Shown here in pieces: positions 8,884 to 18,711 of a stretch of 64,000 bases of DNA (position 1 is its first letter; each line of letters begins with the position of its first letter). The notes under the pieces are model-generated. The model made no database searches, was not told the DNA's origin, and was given only the letters and a program-made list of their open reading frames with translations. A program made the translations under genes and the position numbers. This DNA is from Antonospora locustae. Its lineage: Eukaryota; Microsporidia. Location of the stretch: contig CM017447.1 in assembly GCA_007674295.1 (NCBI GenBank), forward strand, positions 124,001 to 188,000, written 5' to 3'.

Positions 8884-10641
8884 TCAGTGCGCTCTCGCAT
8901 ATTTTATGTAGTTGTGCTTCAGAAAGCTGTACAATATTGCACGTACACGCTCCTTTCCACGCAAGTCACCGTTGAGCCACCCGCGGTAGAAGAAGACAAG
9001 TGCCCTTCCTTTGTCCATCTCGCATCCCCTTCCCCGCTCCAGCATTCTCCCCACGTCGTAGTGCGACTTTATGTGTCCTCTTGCACTTGCCTTGCTGTAC
9101 AGCGCAAATGCCTTTCTGTAGTCGGTTTCCAGAACGACACCGTCCTCGTAGCATCTTGCAAGTTTGTTGAGCGCCCTCGGCTGCCCGAGCGACGCAGCAG
9201 CTATGAAGCACCTCACGCCTTCCTCTCTATTTAGAGGAACGTCCACGCCATTGAAGTACAGGACTCCTAGGTTGCAGAGCGCCCAGGCATTGTTCTGCGC
9301 ACATGCCTTTCTGTACCACTCGATCGAGAGAGAGATATTCTGCCGAACGCCGTACCCCTCCTCGTAAAAGTATCCGACACAGTTCTGCGCATACGGGTCC
9401 CCGTGCACCGCAGCTTTCATCATATGTTTGAACGCCAGTGTCTTGTTGATCGCAGTTCCCGTGCCCAGCCTGTAGCAGAAGCTCAGACTTATATGCGATG
9501 GGGCGAAGTTGCGCTCCACTGCCTTCTTGTAGTATGCAAAGGCCAGTTTCTCATTCTTCTCTATTCCATCGCCGTTTGCATAGCAGTTGCCCAGCGAGTG
9601 GTATGCGTACACGTTCTTCATCTGTGCTGCCTTAAAGTACCAGTGGACTGCCAGCTTGTAGTTCACATCGACGCCGATGCCCTGATGGTAGCAGTGGCCC
9701 AAGTTATGCTGTGCACGGCTCAGACCCTGTTTTGCAGCCAGCTTGTACCAGTAAAAGCAGAGCTTGTTGTCTATTTCTGTGCCAATGCCCTTTTGGTAGC
9801 AGTACGCGAGGTTGCTCTGTGCCCACAAGTAGCCCATCTCAGCGCTTTTCTTGTAGTTTGCAAACGCCTGTATTTTGTCTGCCTGCACACCAAGGCCCTC
9901 CTCGTAGAAAAACGCCAGGCTGTTCAGGCCGTATGGGTTTCCCATGGCTGCAGATTTCTTGTACCATCCAAGCGCAGCGTCAAAGTCCCTCTCAACGCCC
10001 TTTCCAAGCTCGTAGCAGTATCCAACGTTGTACACTGAGACCTCCGAGTTTCTTCTTGCGCATCGTCTGTAGAACTCAAACGCTCTTTTCTCGTTAATTT
10101 GCACGCCGTAACCTTTCAGGTAGCAGAACGCGAGTATCTCGACGGCGTATATGTTCTTTTGTCTAGCGCTTCTCTTGAAAAGCCGCACTGCCTTTGCGTA
10201 GTCACGCTCAACACCGTAGCCCTCCTGATAGCAGAGACCGAGACAGTACTGTGCAAACGAGTTGCTGTACGAACTTGCCTTTCTCAGCCACCCAACGCAC
10301 TTGGGCCCGATCTGTCTTGCGACCTGAATCAGCCTGCCCGCCTCCGTACGATCTATCCTTACGCCGGAGCGGCCGTACTTTCGCAAAAACGCAAGCCTGA
10401 CGATTGCCAGGCCTACGTTACTCGAGTATCTGTAAAGTGCCAGCGCCTTTTTTATGTCCTTCTCTATTCCAATTCCAAACTCGTAGCAGAACCCCGATAT
10501 CGCCACAAAGCGCTCACTCTTTTGTGCCCTGTGCTGAAAGTACAGAAACGCCTTTTGTAGGTCAATGCAGCATCCCACACCAAACAGATACTTTTCTCCT
10601 GCACTTATGCCAAAACCGGTCTTTTGCGATGAGTTCTCCAT
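8884..10641 (-). CDS. Sel1-like repeat protein (Skt5/Hrd3 type), 585 aa
   Basis: Nearly the whole protein consists of Sel1-like repeats of about 36 residues, with the recurring pattern A...LG.CY..G.GV..D...A..WY..AA. At least 13 repeats can be counted by eye from about residue 12 to 565. Such alpha-solenoids are adaptors: in fungi Skt5/Chs4 activates chitin synthase and Hrd3 serves ER-associated degradation. No signal peptide, membrane span or CAAX box is visible, so a cytosolic scaffold is most likely. The link to chitin synthase is only a family possibility, though attractive in a spore-wall-forming organism. Confidence 0.85.
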   Translation of the reverse strand: MENSSQKTGFGISAGEKYLFGVGCCIDLQKAFLYFQHRAQKSERFVAISGFCYEFGIGIEKDIKKALALYRYSSNVGLAIVRLAFLRKYGRSGVRIDRTEAGRLIQVARQIGPKCVGWLRKASSYSNSFAQYCLGLCYQEGYGVERDYAKAVRLFKRSARQKNIYAVEILAFCYLKGYGVQINEKRAFEFYRRCARRNSEVSVYNVGYCYELGKGVERDFDAALGWYKKSAAMGNPYGLNSLAFFYEEGLGVQADKIQAFANYKKSAEMGYLWAQSNLAYCYQKGIGTEIDNKLCFYWYKLAAKQGLSRAQHNLGHCYHQGIGVDVNYKLAVHWYFKAAQMKNVYAYHSLGNCYANGDGIEKNEKLAFAYYKKAVERNFAPSHISLSFCYRLGTGTAINKTLAFKHMMKAAVHGDPYAQNCVGYFYEEGYGVRQNISLSIEWYRKACAQNNAWALCNLGVLYFNGVDVPLNREEGVRCFIAAASLGQPRALNKLARCYEDGVVLETDYRKAFALYSKASARGHIKSHYDVGRMLERGRGCEMDKGRALVFFYRGWLNGDLRGKERVRAILYSFLKHNYIKYARAH

Positions 10642-10933
10642 AAAACTCCGTGTGCTAAGTCGCCTTCTGCGTTAAATGGTTTATTTTTCACTGATTTCTG
10701 GTCCAATGGGGCGCACTGCTTGAATAATAGGTCTTTGACACTCCCAAGTCAAATCAAAATCGACATCTGAAACTCATCAGGTAGTGGACATGGAGGCGCA
10801 TGCTGTTGTATCTCTGCTGCACAACAATTACAGGCACCAACATACGGTGTACATCCAAGCAGCGTAGCACAGCCGTGCACACCTCGAGTGCAGTCCGTTT
10901 TCCGATGCAAGGGAAATAAAACACGACCCTTTG

Positions 10934-11521
10934 ATGATAAAGAAGGATGAAGAGATCATCAGCGCGCTGGAGCAGTTGGACTCGACTTTTTCGCAGATCA
11001 ACCGTGTCCTGAAACAGATAAAGAGAAAAGTGAACGAGATGGAGGAAAGCAACAGAGCGCTCATCGAAGACTGCGATCCTTGGTGCCGGTTTTTTGGGCT
11101 TGAAAGGACGGAGGCCACAGAGACGGCAGAGACGCCGCAGCAACTGGCTACGGACACGCAGAGCTTTCTGAAGCACTCGTCTCCCGTGAATCCGTTCTGC
11201 AAGGGACACAGCGGAAAGGCGGATGCAAATGCTGAAAGGGAAAACGGGGCATCAGAGACGTTCATTGACGGAAGCGTACAGGCAAGCGACACGATGGTCT
11301 CCGACCTTGTTGACTTTGACCAGGAGCTTCTTCCGGACGGCTTCAGGGAGATCGACGAGATCAGAATGATATACTATTTCATTGAGAAGCGGAGGACTGT
11401 TTCAGTGGAGGAGGTCTACGAGAGGTTCAGTAGTGTCTCGCGAGAGCTGATGGACATTCTGCTTGACGTATTGATCAGAAAGAACTTCGTGCGCCTTGAA
11501 GAAAACCGTCTTTCCGTTTAG
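10934..11521 (+). CDS. Ask1-like DASH/Dam1 kinetochore subunit (tentative)
   Basis: A 195-residue protein. The first 60 residues form a helix pair resembling the Ask1 signature: ISALEQLDSTFSQINRVLKQI, then a polar helix, then DCDPWCRFFGLE (compare WKQFFE in fungal Ask1). The DASH complex forms rings that couple kinetochores to microtubule plus ends. The middle (about 65-130) is low-complexity and acidic. The last 55 residues (EIDEIRMIYYFIEKRRTVSV onward) look like a small winged helix, which is not standard for Ask1. The in-frame TTG just upstream was ignored in favour of the ATG. A Ska1-like protein is an alternative. Confidence 0.5.
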   Translation: MIKKDEEIISALEQLDSTFSQINRVLKQIKRKVNEMEESNRALIEDCDPWCRFFGLERTEATETAETPQQLATDTQSFLKHSSPVNPFCKGHSGKADANAERENGASETFIDGSVQASDTMVSDLVDFDQELLPDGFREIDEIRMIYYFIEKRRTVSVEEVYERFSSVSRELMDILLDVLIRKNFVRLEENRLSV

Positions 11522-11951
11522 TGTTGCAGCGGCGGGTCTGGCAGCCTATTCAGAGAGGGAAACTGGACTTCTAATATGTAAAATTTATTTTTGGAGAAAA
11601 GAAATGCGAGACGGGCCTACAATGTGCGCAATTTCAAATCATTCGTTTTCGTTCTCTTCAGACACCTCGTCCATATCAGTGGAGCCTTCCATCGGGGAGT
11701 ATTCAAGGCTCCCGGCTACAGATGCAGAGAAAGCAAGCAGGCGCAGGCAGTTCATGGCGCGTTCTCATTTCGCATTATATGGTTAAGAGAGACCAATACA
11801 AGCACATGGAGTGACTCTCCTTGCTTAAAAAGGAGTTCTGAGGTCTACTTACAAAGCCGCCACAAACAAGTCGGTATCGGCACGTAGTGTGGGTCATGCT
11901 GGACCGGCAGTGCGCGCGCATCAAGACGGTTCTCGAGTTTACGCGAAAAAT
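11522..11951. other. Intergenic with one weak small ORF
   Basis: A 430-bp gap. An ATG frame at 11604-11786 (+) would encode 60 residues, Ser-rich and then basic (KASRRRQFMARSHF). It has no family support and could be chance. The rest, including the G+C-rich stretch around 11870-11950 just downstream of the tRNA, shows nothing I can name. Confidence 0.3.
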
Positions 11952-12023
11952 GCGGATGGTGAGATTCGAACGCACGACTTTCAGATTATGAGACTGACGC
12001 TCTAACCACTGAGCTACACCCGC
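11952..12023 (-). tRNA. tRNA-Met(CAT), elongator type
   Basis: A 72-nt cloverleaf on the minus strand without intron or encoded CCA. The acceptor arms GCGGGTG and CATCCGC pair along all seven positions (one G-T). The D-arm is GCTC/GAGC with AGTGGTTA in the loop. The anticodon loop is CTCATAA with anticodon CAT, and the T-loop is TTCGAAT. The T-loop begins TTC, unlike the A54 of eukaryotic initiator tRNA, so I call it an elongator. There is one mismatch each in the anticodon stem and the T-stem. Confidence 0.92.
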
Positions 12024-12395
12024 TGAACTAGCTGCACATTTATGTATTCATATTGTGCCCAAAGAAAACAAGTTTCACATTGTAAGGCAAAGCGCAAGAA
12101 TAAAATGGTTTACTGAGTAGAAAACAAATTCTTCTGTGTGTTCTCTGCGTTTGGTATTTGTAAGAAAAATAGATGTACTCTTTTTAAAGCAGTTATCTGA
12201 GTGAAGAGTCTGGCTTGTACTTCGAATTCAAGTGCAGTTGCCGTACTCTGATCTGAAAAGGCACGGCAGCGTACAAGAGTTCTCCCAGTTCAGTTTCTAC
12301 AAGGCCAATTCATCGAGAGACTTACAAAGTGGCAAACATTAGTCCCGAATAGGCCTTCCACTTTCAAAAGCGGAATAATACGGGCAAGAATTAAT
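12024..12395. other. Intergenic, nothing recognised
   Basis: 372 bp between the tRNA and the 3' end of the J-protein gene. No ORF or repeat is visible. It presumably holds 5' elements of the tRNA gene. An unannotated small RNA cannot be excluded. Confidence 0.4.
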
Positions 12396-13391
12396 TTAAA
12401 TCATAAGCGAGGGTGTGTTTCGTTCTGTAACTGTCTGTCTGGATACATTCTTTGTGTATATGTGAACGATGGTAGCCAAGACGAATGCGAGAAAGATATC
12501 AAAGAGGACTACTGATGTGAGTCCCAGCGGTAAGAAGCGCCCCGATATGAAGCATCCCACGCCAACAGACAGAATGAAGACGGGCAGCGAGATGAGAAAT
12601 AACTCGAACACCGGGATTTTTGACGCGAGGCCGAGGTGGATGACAATCGCGCTTGGAACGCAGCACCTTGCGGGGAGAGGAATTTCGAAGACCAGGCCGC
12701 TGATGAGCAGTGCGCCTACGAGAGGGTTGAGAAAAATGAGGAGGTTGTGTGCAAAGTCCCTAAGAGCGTTGTCCTGCGAAGAGTATGTCTCGTAGAAAAC
12801 GACGCTTTCAAGAAACGCCGCAGGGGTTACGTGAAGCAGCGGCAACTTTTTTCCCAAGTCGTAGTACAAAGTCGTAGACAGCACCTGAAAACACAGAAAG
12901 AACGTCTTCAGAAAGCTCAGCATCTGGCATCTCTGCTCATTTCTGTACTGTGCTTTTCCCCGCAAAAAGACACAGGTCCTGCAGAACGGAGCAAGAAGCA
13001 CAAGAGCGGCAAGAAAAAACGGCGAGAATATCGCTGTGTAGGAAGCTCCGGGTGTCAAAAGAAGCAGATATGGAAACGTGACTAGAAACACATTGAAAAG
13101 CAAGAATGACAATAAAAACGCAACTATGTTTGCTCTGTCATAGACATTCACTATGTATTCTCCTGCGTGGTTATCGTTCAGGTATTCGAGTGCTCTTTCG
13201 CCAAATACGTCGTAGTGGTACCGTCGCTTCGTGTCCTTCAGAATATGAAATGCGTTTGTGATTTCCACGAATTGGCTGCTTTTCCCCGCGTTAACGTCTG
13301 GGTGATGTTGAAAAACAAGACGCTTGTAGGACGCATTGATCTCTTGCAATGTCGCCGTCCGAGGAACTTGTAGAATTTCATACAGTCTCAT
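12396..13391 (-). CDS. Membrane J-domain (DnaJ/Hsp40) protein
   Basis: A 331-residue protein beginning with a J domain (residues 1-65): YEILQVPRTATLQEINASYKRL, then the catalytic HPD in FQHHPDVN, and ITNAFHILKDTKRRYHYDVF. J domains stimulate Hsp70 ATPase. The remainder has about six or seven hydrophobic segments, so it is a polytopic membrane protein with the J domain probably on the cytosolic face. Sec63 is not supported because no Sec63 or Brl block is visible. The start has CCCCCA just upstream. Partner and membrane are unknown. Confidence 0.85.
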   Translation of the reverse strand: MRLYEILQVPRTATLQEINASYKRLVFQHHPDVNAGKSSQFVEITNAFHILKDTKRRYHYDVFGERALEYLNDNHAGEYIVNVYDRANIVAFLLSFLLFNVFLVTFPYLLLLTPGASYTAIFSPFFLAALVLLAPFCRTCVFLRGKAQYRNEQRCQMLSFLKTFFLCFQVLSTTLYYDLGKKLPLLHVTPAAFLESVVFYETYSSQDNALRDFAHNLLIFLNPLVGALLISGLVFEIPLPARCCVPSAIVIHLGLASKIPVFELFLISLPVFILSVGVGCFISGRFLPLGLTSVVLFDIFLAFVLATIVHIYTKNVSRQTVTERNTPSLMI

Positions 13392-13851
13392 TGGGGGTGT
13401 TTCAAGCAGGTTGTTTGTTTTCCACGCGGGCTGTTTTAATTTTATTTCCAGACTCAGCAGAAAGACACCTTTCCAAAATCGCTACTGGCTCTTGCGCATA
13501 GCTACAAGCAGAGAAAAAAGTGTCATGTATTTCCGTTCTGAAAACGTATCTTCTTAAAAAATGCGCTCCAAGTTTTTTTCAACACACGTCCGATTGCACT
13601 TGTTCTCATGCAAAACGACATTTTTCGCAGAGATTGCGTCTCGATGAGGCGAAATAATGCTGCAATAAACAGCGTCCGCGCCTGATGTACATTTTTTAAG
13701 AGTTTTCTCTTGACTTCTCTCTAGTTCGAGCTAAAACGAGATTCAATCAGAAGTGACTCTTTATTACAGAACGAGTCGTGTCGTCCTTTACTACACAGGT
13801 ATGAGCAAGTTTCCTCTTTTTTTTTTGAGACATGTAAATTGGAAACAGCCC
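13392..13851. other. Divergent intergenic region, nothing recognised
   Basis: 460 bp between the J-protein and the ABCG gene, transcribed apart. It contains poly-T and poly-A runs and a C/D-box-like pair near 13640-13680 that is too weak to call. The frame of the ABC gene is open back to 13753, but without an ATG before 13801. Confidence 0.4.
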
Positions 13852-15624
13852 ATGAAATTGGAGTGGAGAAACGTTTCGGTGGTGGCTCCGCACGTGGCAG
13901 GATACAAAATGATTCTGAACAGTGTGAGTGGAAGTGCAGAATCTGGAAAACTGATGGCTTTGATGGGTCCAAGCGGATGTGGTAAGACAACGTTTCTCAA
14001 CGTATTGCGAGGATACGTGCCATACGATTACAAGACAAATGGCGATGTTCTGCTAAATGGAAAGCCCCTAAGTTCTTGGCAAGCATTAACGATTACATTT
14101 TTAGACCAGGAGGACTTTTACCTGAGCTACTACGAAGTCTACGAATTTCTTGAGTTCTGTGCTGTAGGAAGAAATCGAAATCTGTCTCGCATGGAGATAA
14201 AAAAGCAGATTGATGGGTTACTGGACCGGCTTTTCTTGAGCGAGAAACGAAACATGCAAATTTCGAAGCTGAGTGGCGGAGAGAAAAAGCGACTGATGAT
14301 TGCTAACGGACTGATTGGAAACACCAAAATTTTGTTTCTAGACGAGCCGACTACAGGTCTTGACTCGCATCTTGCACTGGAGCTCGTCCACTTTCTGAAT
14401 GAGACAGCCAGAAGCAAGAACAAGCTGATAATTATGACAATTCATCAGCCGAGTGCAAGAATTCTGAGCGTGTTTCATGACTTTGCGTTCATTAGCGAAG
14501 GCAAAATGATCTATTGCGGGGCATACGACGAATGCGACGAATTTTTTGCACAGAGGGGGTTTTTGCGGAGGGAGGACACGAACATTGCGGAGTATCTTTT
14601 TCTGCTTGGCGCGAACGAGCGAACTTTCATAAGCGATGCGAAACACGACATTGCACTGTTCAAGAAGTATGTTCAGGAGATTCCAGAAACCCCATTTATC
14701 GAAGAAAAGTCGGAAGCAAGCGTTCCCCATACACAGGGTGCGTACAGCTTTGCGTTGCTTCAGACAGTCCCTCTTTGTGTGAAGAGGCAACTCAAAAACT
14801 GCACCAAAGAGGGGTGCATTGCACAGTTGCTGTCGAAGTTTGTTTCTCTTGCATTGCTTGTTATTTCGTTTTGGTTCTCCTTTTCACAGACAGAGAGCTA
14901 CTCACAATTTCTCGAGAAGGCTCCCTCAATGTGGTTTAACATTGTAACAAGCGGCTTCATGACGTTCCTCACAAGCTCTTTGCATGACATGCAGGTCAAC
15001 AAAGTAGAAATCCGACGGTCATACTTCACCTTCTTCGAATGGCTTGTTTCACTGTTCGTTTTTCAGGCGCTCTTCTTCTTCATTTCTAGCATTGCCTTCT
15101 TTGCACCAGTGTTCTTCTCGGATTTTCTTTATCGTTTTCCGGTTTACTTGCTTTTAACAACGGTGTTTCTGCCATTCGCATTCGTGCAGAGCTTCTTCAT
15201 TCTGAACATCGTTCTCTATGAGTTTCTTTCTATGATCATTCACATGCTCATCTCTTTTATCAGAATTTTTCCCCATGTGTTTCTTCTGTACTTCAGCGGT
15301 TTCAACACCAACAGGAGATTTTGCGCACTAGCGCTGAAGTATTTGATGTTTCTTGCACAGCTTTTTCCCATGAACTTTTTTGGCAACTGTGTAGAACGTT
15401 TCTGCATCACCGTTGAGAAAGATAATGCAGTATATCAAGCTGGCATAGAGATTGACTTTGGTTTATACGCATTTCTTTCCTCAATCTTTTTTCTTTTTCT
15501 AATTTACTCAACGTTTTGCATTTTAAAGCGCAAACTCTCTACTCCGATTCGTCTGAGACTTGAGAAAAGACGTTTTGGCAAGAAGACACAGATTGACGAG
15601 AAAATGTCGCTTTATTCGATTTAA
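13852..15624 (+). CDS. ABCG-family half-transporter
   Basis: A 590-residue half-size ABC transporter in reverse order (ATPase then membrane domain), typical of the ABCG/White family. Walker A is GPSGCGKTT (39-47), the signature is LSGGE (140-144), Walker B is ILFLDEPTTGLDS (160-172), and the H-loop His is in IHQPSAR (about 198). Six hydrophobic segments follow between about 345 and 570. ABCG half-transporters dimerise and move lipids, sterols or drugs. The start was set at the ATG directly behind CAGCCC, the signal used by neighbours; the ATG at 13801 would add 17 hydrophobic residues. The substrate cannot be inferred. Confidence 0.93.
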   Translation: MKLEWRNVSVVAPHVAGYKMILNSVSGSAESGKLMALMGPSGCGKTTFLNVLRGYVPYDYKTNGDVLLNGKPLSSWQALTITFLDQEDFYLSYYEVYEFLEFCAVGRNRNLSRMEIKKQIDGLLDRLFLSEKRNMQISKLSGGEKKRLMIANGLIGNTKILFLDEPTTGLDSHLALELVHFLNETARSKNKLIIMTIHQPSARILSVFHDFAFISEGKMIYCGAYDECDEFFAQRGFLRREDTNIAEYLFLLGANERTFISDAKHDIALFKKYVQEIPETPFIEEKSEASVPHTQGAYSFALLQTVPLCVKRQLKNCTKEGCIAQLLSKFVSLALLVISFWFSFSQTESYSQFLEKAPSMWFNIVTSGFMTFLTSSLHDMQVNKVEIRRSYFTFFEWLVSLFVFQALFFFISSIAFFAPVFFSDFLYRFPVYLLLTTVFLPFAFVQSFFILNIVLYEFLSMIIHMLISFIRIFPHVFLLYFSGFNTNRRFCALALKYLMFLAQLFPMNFFGNCVERFCITVEKDNAVYQAGIEIDFGLYAFLSSIFFLFLIYSTFCILKRKLSTPIRLRLEKRRFGKKTQIDEKMSLYSI

Positions 15625-15813
15625 TAAAATAAACTGCTTGAAAATCTCACTTTTGATCGTCTATGAATGAGAATGAGAAAGAAAAAATAATCAAACGTAA
15701 ATATGTAAAGAGATTTCTTATTTATTCATTTGTTAGTCAAAGACATTCCCTTTCTTTTTGTCGAATCCTGTTCAGGCGCAGACAGGCAAAAATTATATGA
15801 TGGGTACCCCATC

Positions 15814-16716
15814 ATGCACGTGGATATGTTTCAGACGCGCATTATTGGGCAGGCACCTGCTAAGCTGATTTTATTTGGCGAACATGCTGTTCTTGACGGT
15901 GGCGGGTGCGTGGCTGTTGCACTCAGGAAGTATGGGAGGTGCTGGGTCACAAACGGTGGATTTGGCAGAATACGCCTGTGTGATGCAAATGGAGAGACAT
16001 TCGATCTCGATCAAAAACTTGGAATGAACATTCCAGGCAAAGACTTGAGCATTCGGTTCGATGTTCCGATTGCATCTGGACTCGGAACAAGTGCCATCAC
16101 ATCAATTTTGCTCTCTGCGGCAATAAAATTGGATGAAGACAACAACGACATATCTGGTTTCGTGAAGGAGAGCGTGAACCAGGTACCACTGGACGTTCTT
16201 TCTAGAGCACATGCATTTGAAGATATTTTTCATGGAATAGCATCCGGTGCTGATGTCTCCACGTCCTACTTTGGAGGTTTCATATATTTCAAGGAAGGAT
16301 TCATAAAGCGCATCTCTCCAAAAGGCTTTTTTGAATACAAAATCGTGATTCGAGACAGTAAGATTAAGAAGTGCACAAGCAAGGTGATACAAACCATTCA
16401 CCACGTAAACAGCGCGAAGATTTACGAACGCATCAAGAACATCGCTGAACAAGCCTACGAGCTCCTTAATGACACATTCCATCTTTGGGAGATCTATGAA
16501 TTGATAAGAGCTAATCAGGAATGTTTGGAGGAGCTCGGAATCGTTCCAAACGAGATGAAAGCCGAAGTGAGAAGACTTCGAGAACGGGGCATTGAATCAA
16601 AGATCACAGGGGCAGGTTGTGGTGGATTTATGTTCACTGTGATTAGAAAAAACGATTACATCGACAATAATTGGAATGATGTGGATGTGGACTTTAGCGG
16701 CTTCTGTTTTATATGA
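15814..16716 (+). CDS. Mevalonate kinase
   Basis: A 300-residue GHMP kinase that phosphorylates mevalonate on the way to isoprenoids. Motif 1 is APAKLILFGEHAVLDGG near the N-terminus. The ATP-binding motif 2 is PIASGLGTSAI, and motif 3 is KITGAGCGGF near the C-terminus, with Cys where a Gly is usual. A conserved AFEDIFHGIASGADVSTSYFGG corresponds to the family HxxxSGxD block. It is shorter than the about 390 aa of animal enzymes. The frame is open upstream to 15730, but the first ATG is at 15814 and motif 1 follows soon after. Met at 15826 is also possible. Confidence 0.92.
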   Translation: MHVDMFQTRIIGQAPAKLILFGEHAVLDGGGCVAVALRKYGRCWVTNGGFGRIRLCDANGETFDLDQKLGMNIPGKDLSIRFDVPIASGLGTSAITSILLSAAIKLDEDNNDISGFVKESVNQVPLDVLSRAHAFEDIFHGIASGADVSTSYFGGFIYFKEGFIKRISPKGFFEYKIVIRDSKIKKCTSKVIQTIHHVNSAKIYERIKNIAEQAYELLNDTFHLWEIYELIRANQECLEELGIVPNEMKAEVRRLRERGIESKITGAGCGGFMFTVIRKNDYIDNNWNDVDVDFSGFCFI

Positions 16717-16824
16717 TTTCTATTACCGTTGCTGAAGAGGATTCTTTTTTCATTACACAAATCAATTCTAATTGATGTAAAAAACACGTATTCATTTCAT
16801 TATTTTATTAATGCAATCTGCTGG

Positions 16825-17907
16825 TTAGTTAAAGGGTCTTCGGCCATTTCTTCTATTTCTTGCCCTATGCAGATTATCACTTTCGCTCATCTCAAAAATA
16901 TCGCTGTGTGATTTTTGGCTTGTTAATGCCTGTCTATCTGAGTCCCCGCATGAAAAAATGTCACTAGAGCATTCCGATGAAAAGTCAGGAACGTCGTAGC
17001 TTACATCCAGAAGGACTTCACCATACCCGAACTTTGCTCTCTCTGATTTGGTGAGGAGATGTTCAAAAGCGTACGAAACTGGTATTGAAACATATCCAGT
17101 CACTCTTGGAATAATTGTTTGTTTAAATCTCTTATTGGGATAACCGTCTGAAGAAATCCTTCTTTTTTGATGTACCGTCTCTTCTTCACACATAGAATTC
17201 CCATTATCTTCCTTTTCTTGCAACCAACTCATATTCTTTCCAAATTTATGCTTTGTAATACTTCTATAATCCACAATCTCGCTTATATCCTCATCTTTTC
17301 CTTTATCGGCAGAACTGTCAGCAATTGTCCAAAGCATTCCCCTCATAGAAAAGATATTTTCATCACGGGGTACTCGCTTGAAAATATTATTAACAGATAA
17401 GTTGTGTCGAATAGAGTTTTTCCACGTTGTAGAATCCTCCTGTGGAAATCCGTATTTGTTTTCAAAATAACTGTAAATTTCCGCAAGAGACAATTTTTTG
17501 GTTGGCGATGCCTTTAGCGCCTCAATTATGATATTCTTGTAGTTTTTTTGTAGTTTATCAGATCTCTGTAACAAACTAAAGCGAAACAACAGATTTCCGA
17601 CTTTTACAAAGCTATCGTTCTTAAGTACAAGAGACTCCCCTATTTTCATATCTTGTTCGTCTACCTTTGCACATCCATTCTCTACTTTCAATACCCAAAT
17701 CCTTCCAAGAACTAAGAATTCACATATTACACAATTTCCTAAATCTTTTACGCGAAAAAAAGCAGAGCGCACTTCATATCTCCAGTCTGATCCTATAAGT
17801 ACCGCTACACATTCATTATTATCTTCAGAAGCGCATACTTTATAATTTTTTTTGAGAGAAATAATTCCTTCAACTGCTTCATTTAATATCTCATCTTCCT
17901 TGTCCAT
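16825..17907 (-). CDS. Forkhead transcription factor, possibly with a degenerate FHA-like N-terminus
   Basis: A 360-residue nuclear factor. The winged-helix forkhead domain lies at about 125-210: KNYKNIIIEALKASPTKKLSLAEIYSYF, then TTWKNSIRHNLSVNNIFKRVPR, the recognition helix being WKNSIRHNLS. Residues about 20-115 form strands ending in MKIGESLVLKNDSFVKVGNLLF, which may be a diverged FHA domain as in fungal Fkh1/Fkh2, regulators of mitotic genes. The C-terminus is acidic and Ser-rich. The frame opens further upstream but only with TTG, so the first ATG was taken. Codon use is clearly A+T-richer than in genes left of 16 kb. Confidence 0.88.
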   Translation of the reverse strand: MDKEDEILNEAVEGIISLKKNYKVCASEDNNECVAVLIGSDWRYEVRSAFFRVKDLGNCVICEFLVLGRIWVLKVENGCAKVDEQDMKIGESLVLKNDSFVKVGNLLFRFSLLQRSDKLQKNYKNIIIEALKASPTKKLSLAEIYSYFENKYGFPQEDSTTWKNSIRHNLSVNNIFKRVPRDENIFSMRGMLWTIADSSADKGKDEDISEIVDYRSITKHKFGKNMSWLQEKEDNGNSMCEEETVHQKRRISSDGYPNKRFKQTIIPRVTGYVSIPVSYAFEHLLTKSERAKFGYGEVLLDVSYDVPDFSSECSSDIFSCGDSDRQALTSQKSHSDIFEMSESDNLHRARNRRNGRRPFN

Positions 17908-18152
17908 ATTTAATTGAGTCGCTGCTTTGATACCCCTATGTGTCAACGTTTTTGATAGTGGTCTTGAATATTTATTTTATAAACAATTCACATTTTATAC
18001 TCACTCTTTCTGTTCTTAATAAAGTAACTTCTTTTGAAAATGCATAACCCCCACTCCTCTTTTAATTAATATTTTTCTATATCTGCCATTTCTGATATAA
18101 TTCATCTTAAAGGGGTTGAGAAAAAGTAAGAAATCTGCATCTTCTAAAATCT

Positions 18153-18629
18153 TTATTTGTTATGATAAATAACAAGTTCTCTTTCTTTTTCTTCAAATCC
18201 ACACTTTTTGTAGAAAGGTATCGTTTCTTCTTTACTGCAAAGTGCCGTTTTGTAGCATCCTTTTTTCACTGATATGTCAACAAGAGCGGATACGATTCGT
18301 TTTCCAATTCCATGTTTCTGAAAATCTTTGGAAACCACTATATCTTCTATATGTCCTTTTAGAGATAGTTTGTGTATGAATTTGTATTCTATGAAAAGTG
18401 TACCTGCGCCAATGATTCTATTTTTGTAAATTGCCACTAAAATTGTGTAGTCACCTTTTGATTTAATCAGACCAAGTCTTTCTTTAAAATCTTCGTAGCT
18501 AATATCGCCTGTTTCAGTGAGTACTGAGAGACATTCTATAAATCCATTCTGATAGTCTGTTTCTGTTATCTCACGTATTCTAATCTCAGAATTTTCAGAA
18601 CCCATTTTGTGGTATCTGTTATTGAACAT
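18153..18629 (-). CDS. GNA1: Glucosamine-6-phosphate N-acetyltransferase (GNA1), GNAT family
   Basis: A 158-residue acetyltransferase of the pathway to UDP-GlcNAc and therefore chitin of the spore wall. The GNA1 blocks are present: REITETDYQNGFIECLSVLT, GTLFIEYKFIHKLSLKGHIED with the conserved HIED, the acetyl-CoA loop QKHGIGKR (QxxGxG/A), KKGCYKTALCS, and IPFYKKCGF. The usual D in KxxLDC is changed (ALCSKEE). An in-frame TTG lies further upstream; the ATG at 18629 is the first, and a second at 18605 would give a core-only enzyme. It works upstream of the chitin metabolism represented elsewhere in the window. Confidence 0.9.
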   Translation of the reverse strand: MFNNRYHKMGSENSEIRIREITETDYQNGFIECLSVLTETGDISYEDFKERLGLIKSKGDYTILVAIYKNRIIGAGTLFIEYKFIHKLSLKGHIEDIVVSKDFQKHGIGKRIVSALVDISVKKGCYKTALCSKEETIPFYKKCGFEEKERELVIYHNK

Positions 18630-18711
18630 CTTTTTTAACCTTGTATTTACCAATAATCTATGTATTTGTTTTGTAAAATATTTTTAAGGAGAAACAAACA
18701 ACATTAGGGGG

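Noticed and set aside
11604..11786. Small ORF resembling a phosphatase-inhibitor tail (RRRQFMARSHF)
   Set aside because: Spacing of F, R and H does not fit the inhibitor-2 motif, and there is no second conserved block. Only mentioned in the intergenic entry.
13560..13700. C/D-box snoRNA or snRNA in the J-protein/ABCG spacer
   Set aside because: CGATGAG and CTGATG are only rough boxes, with no terminal stem or clear guide.
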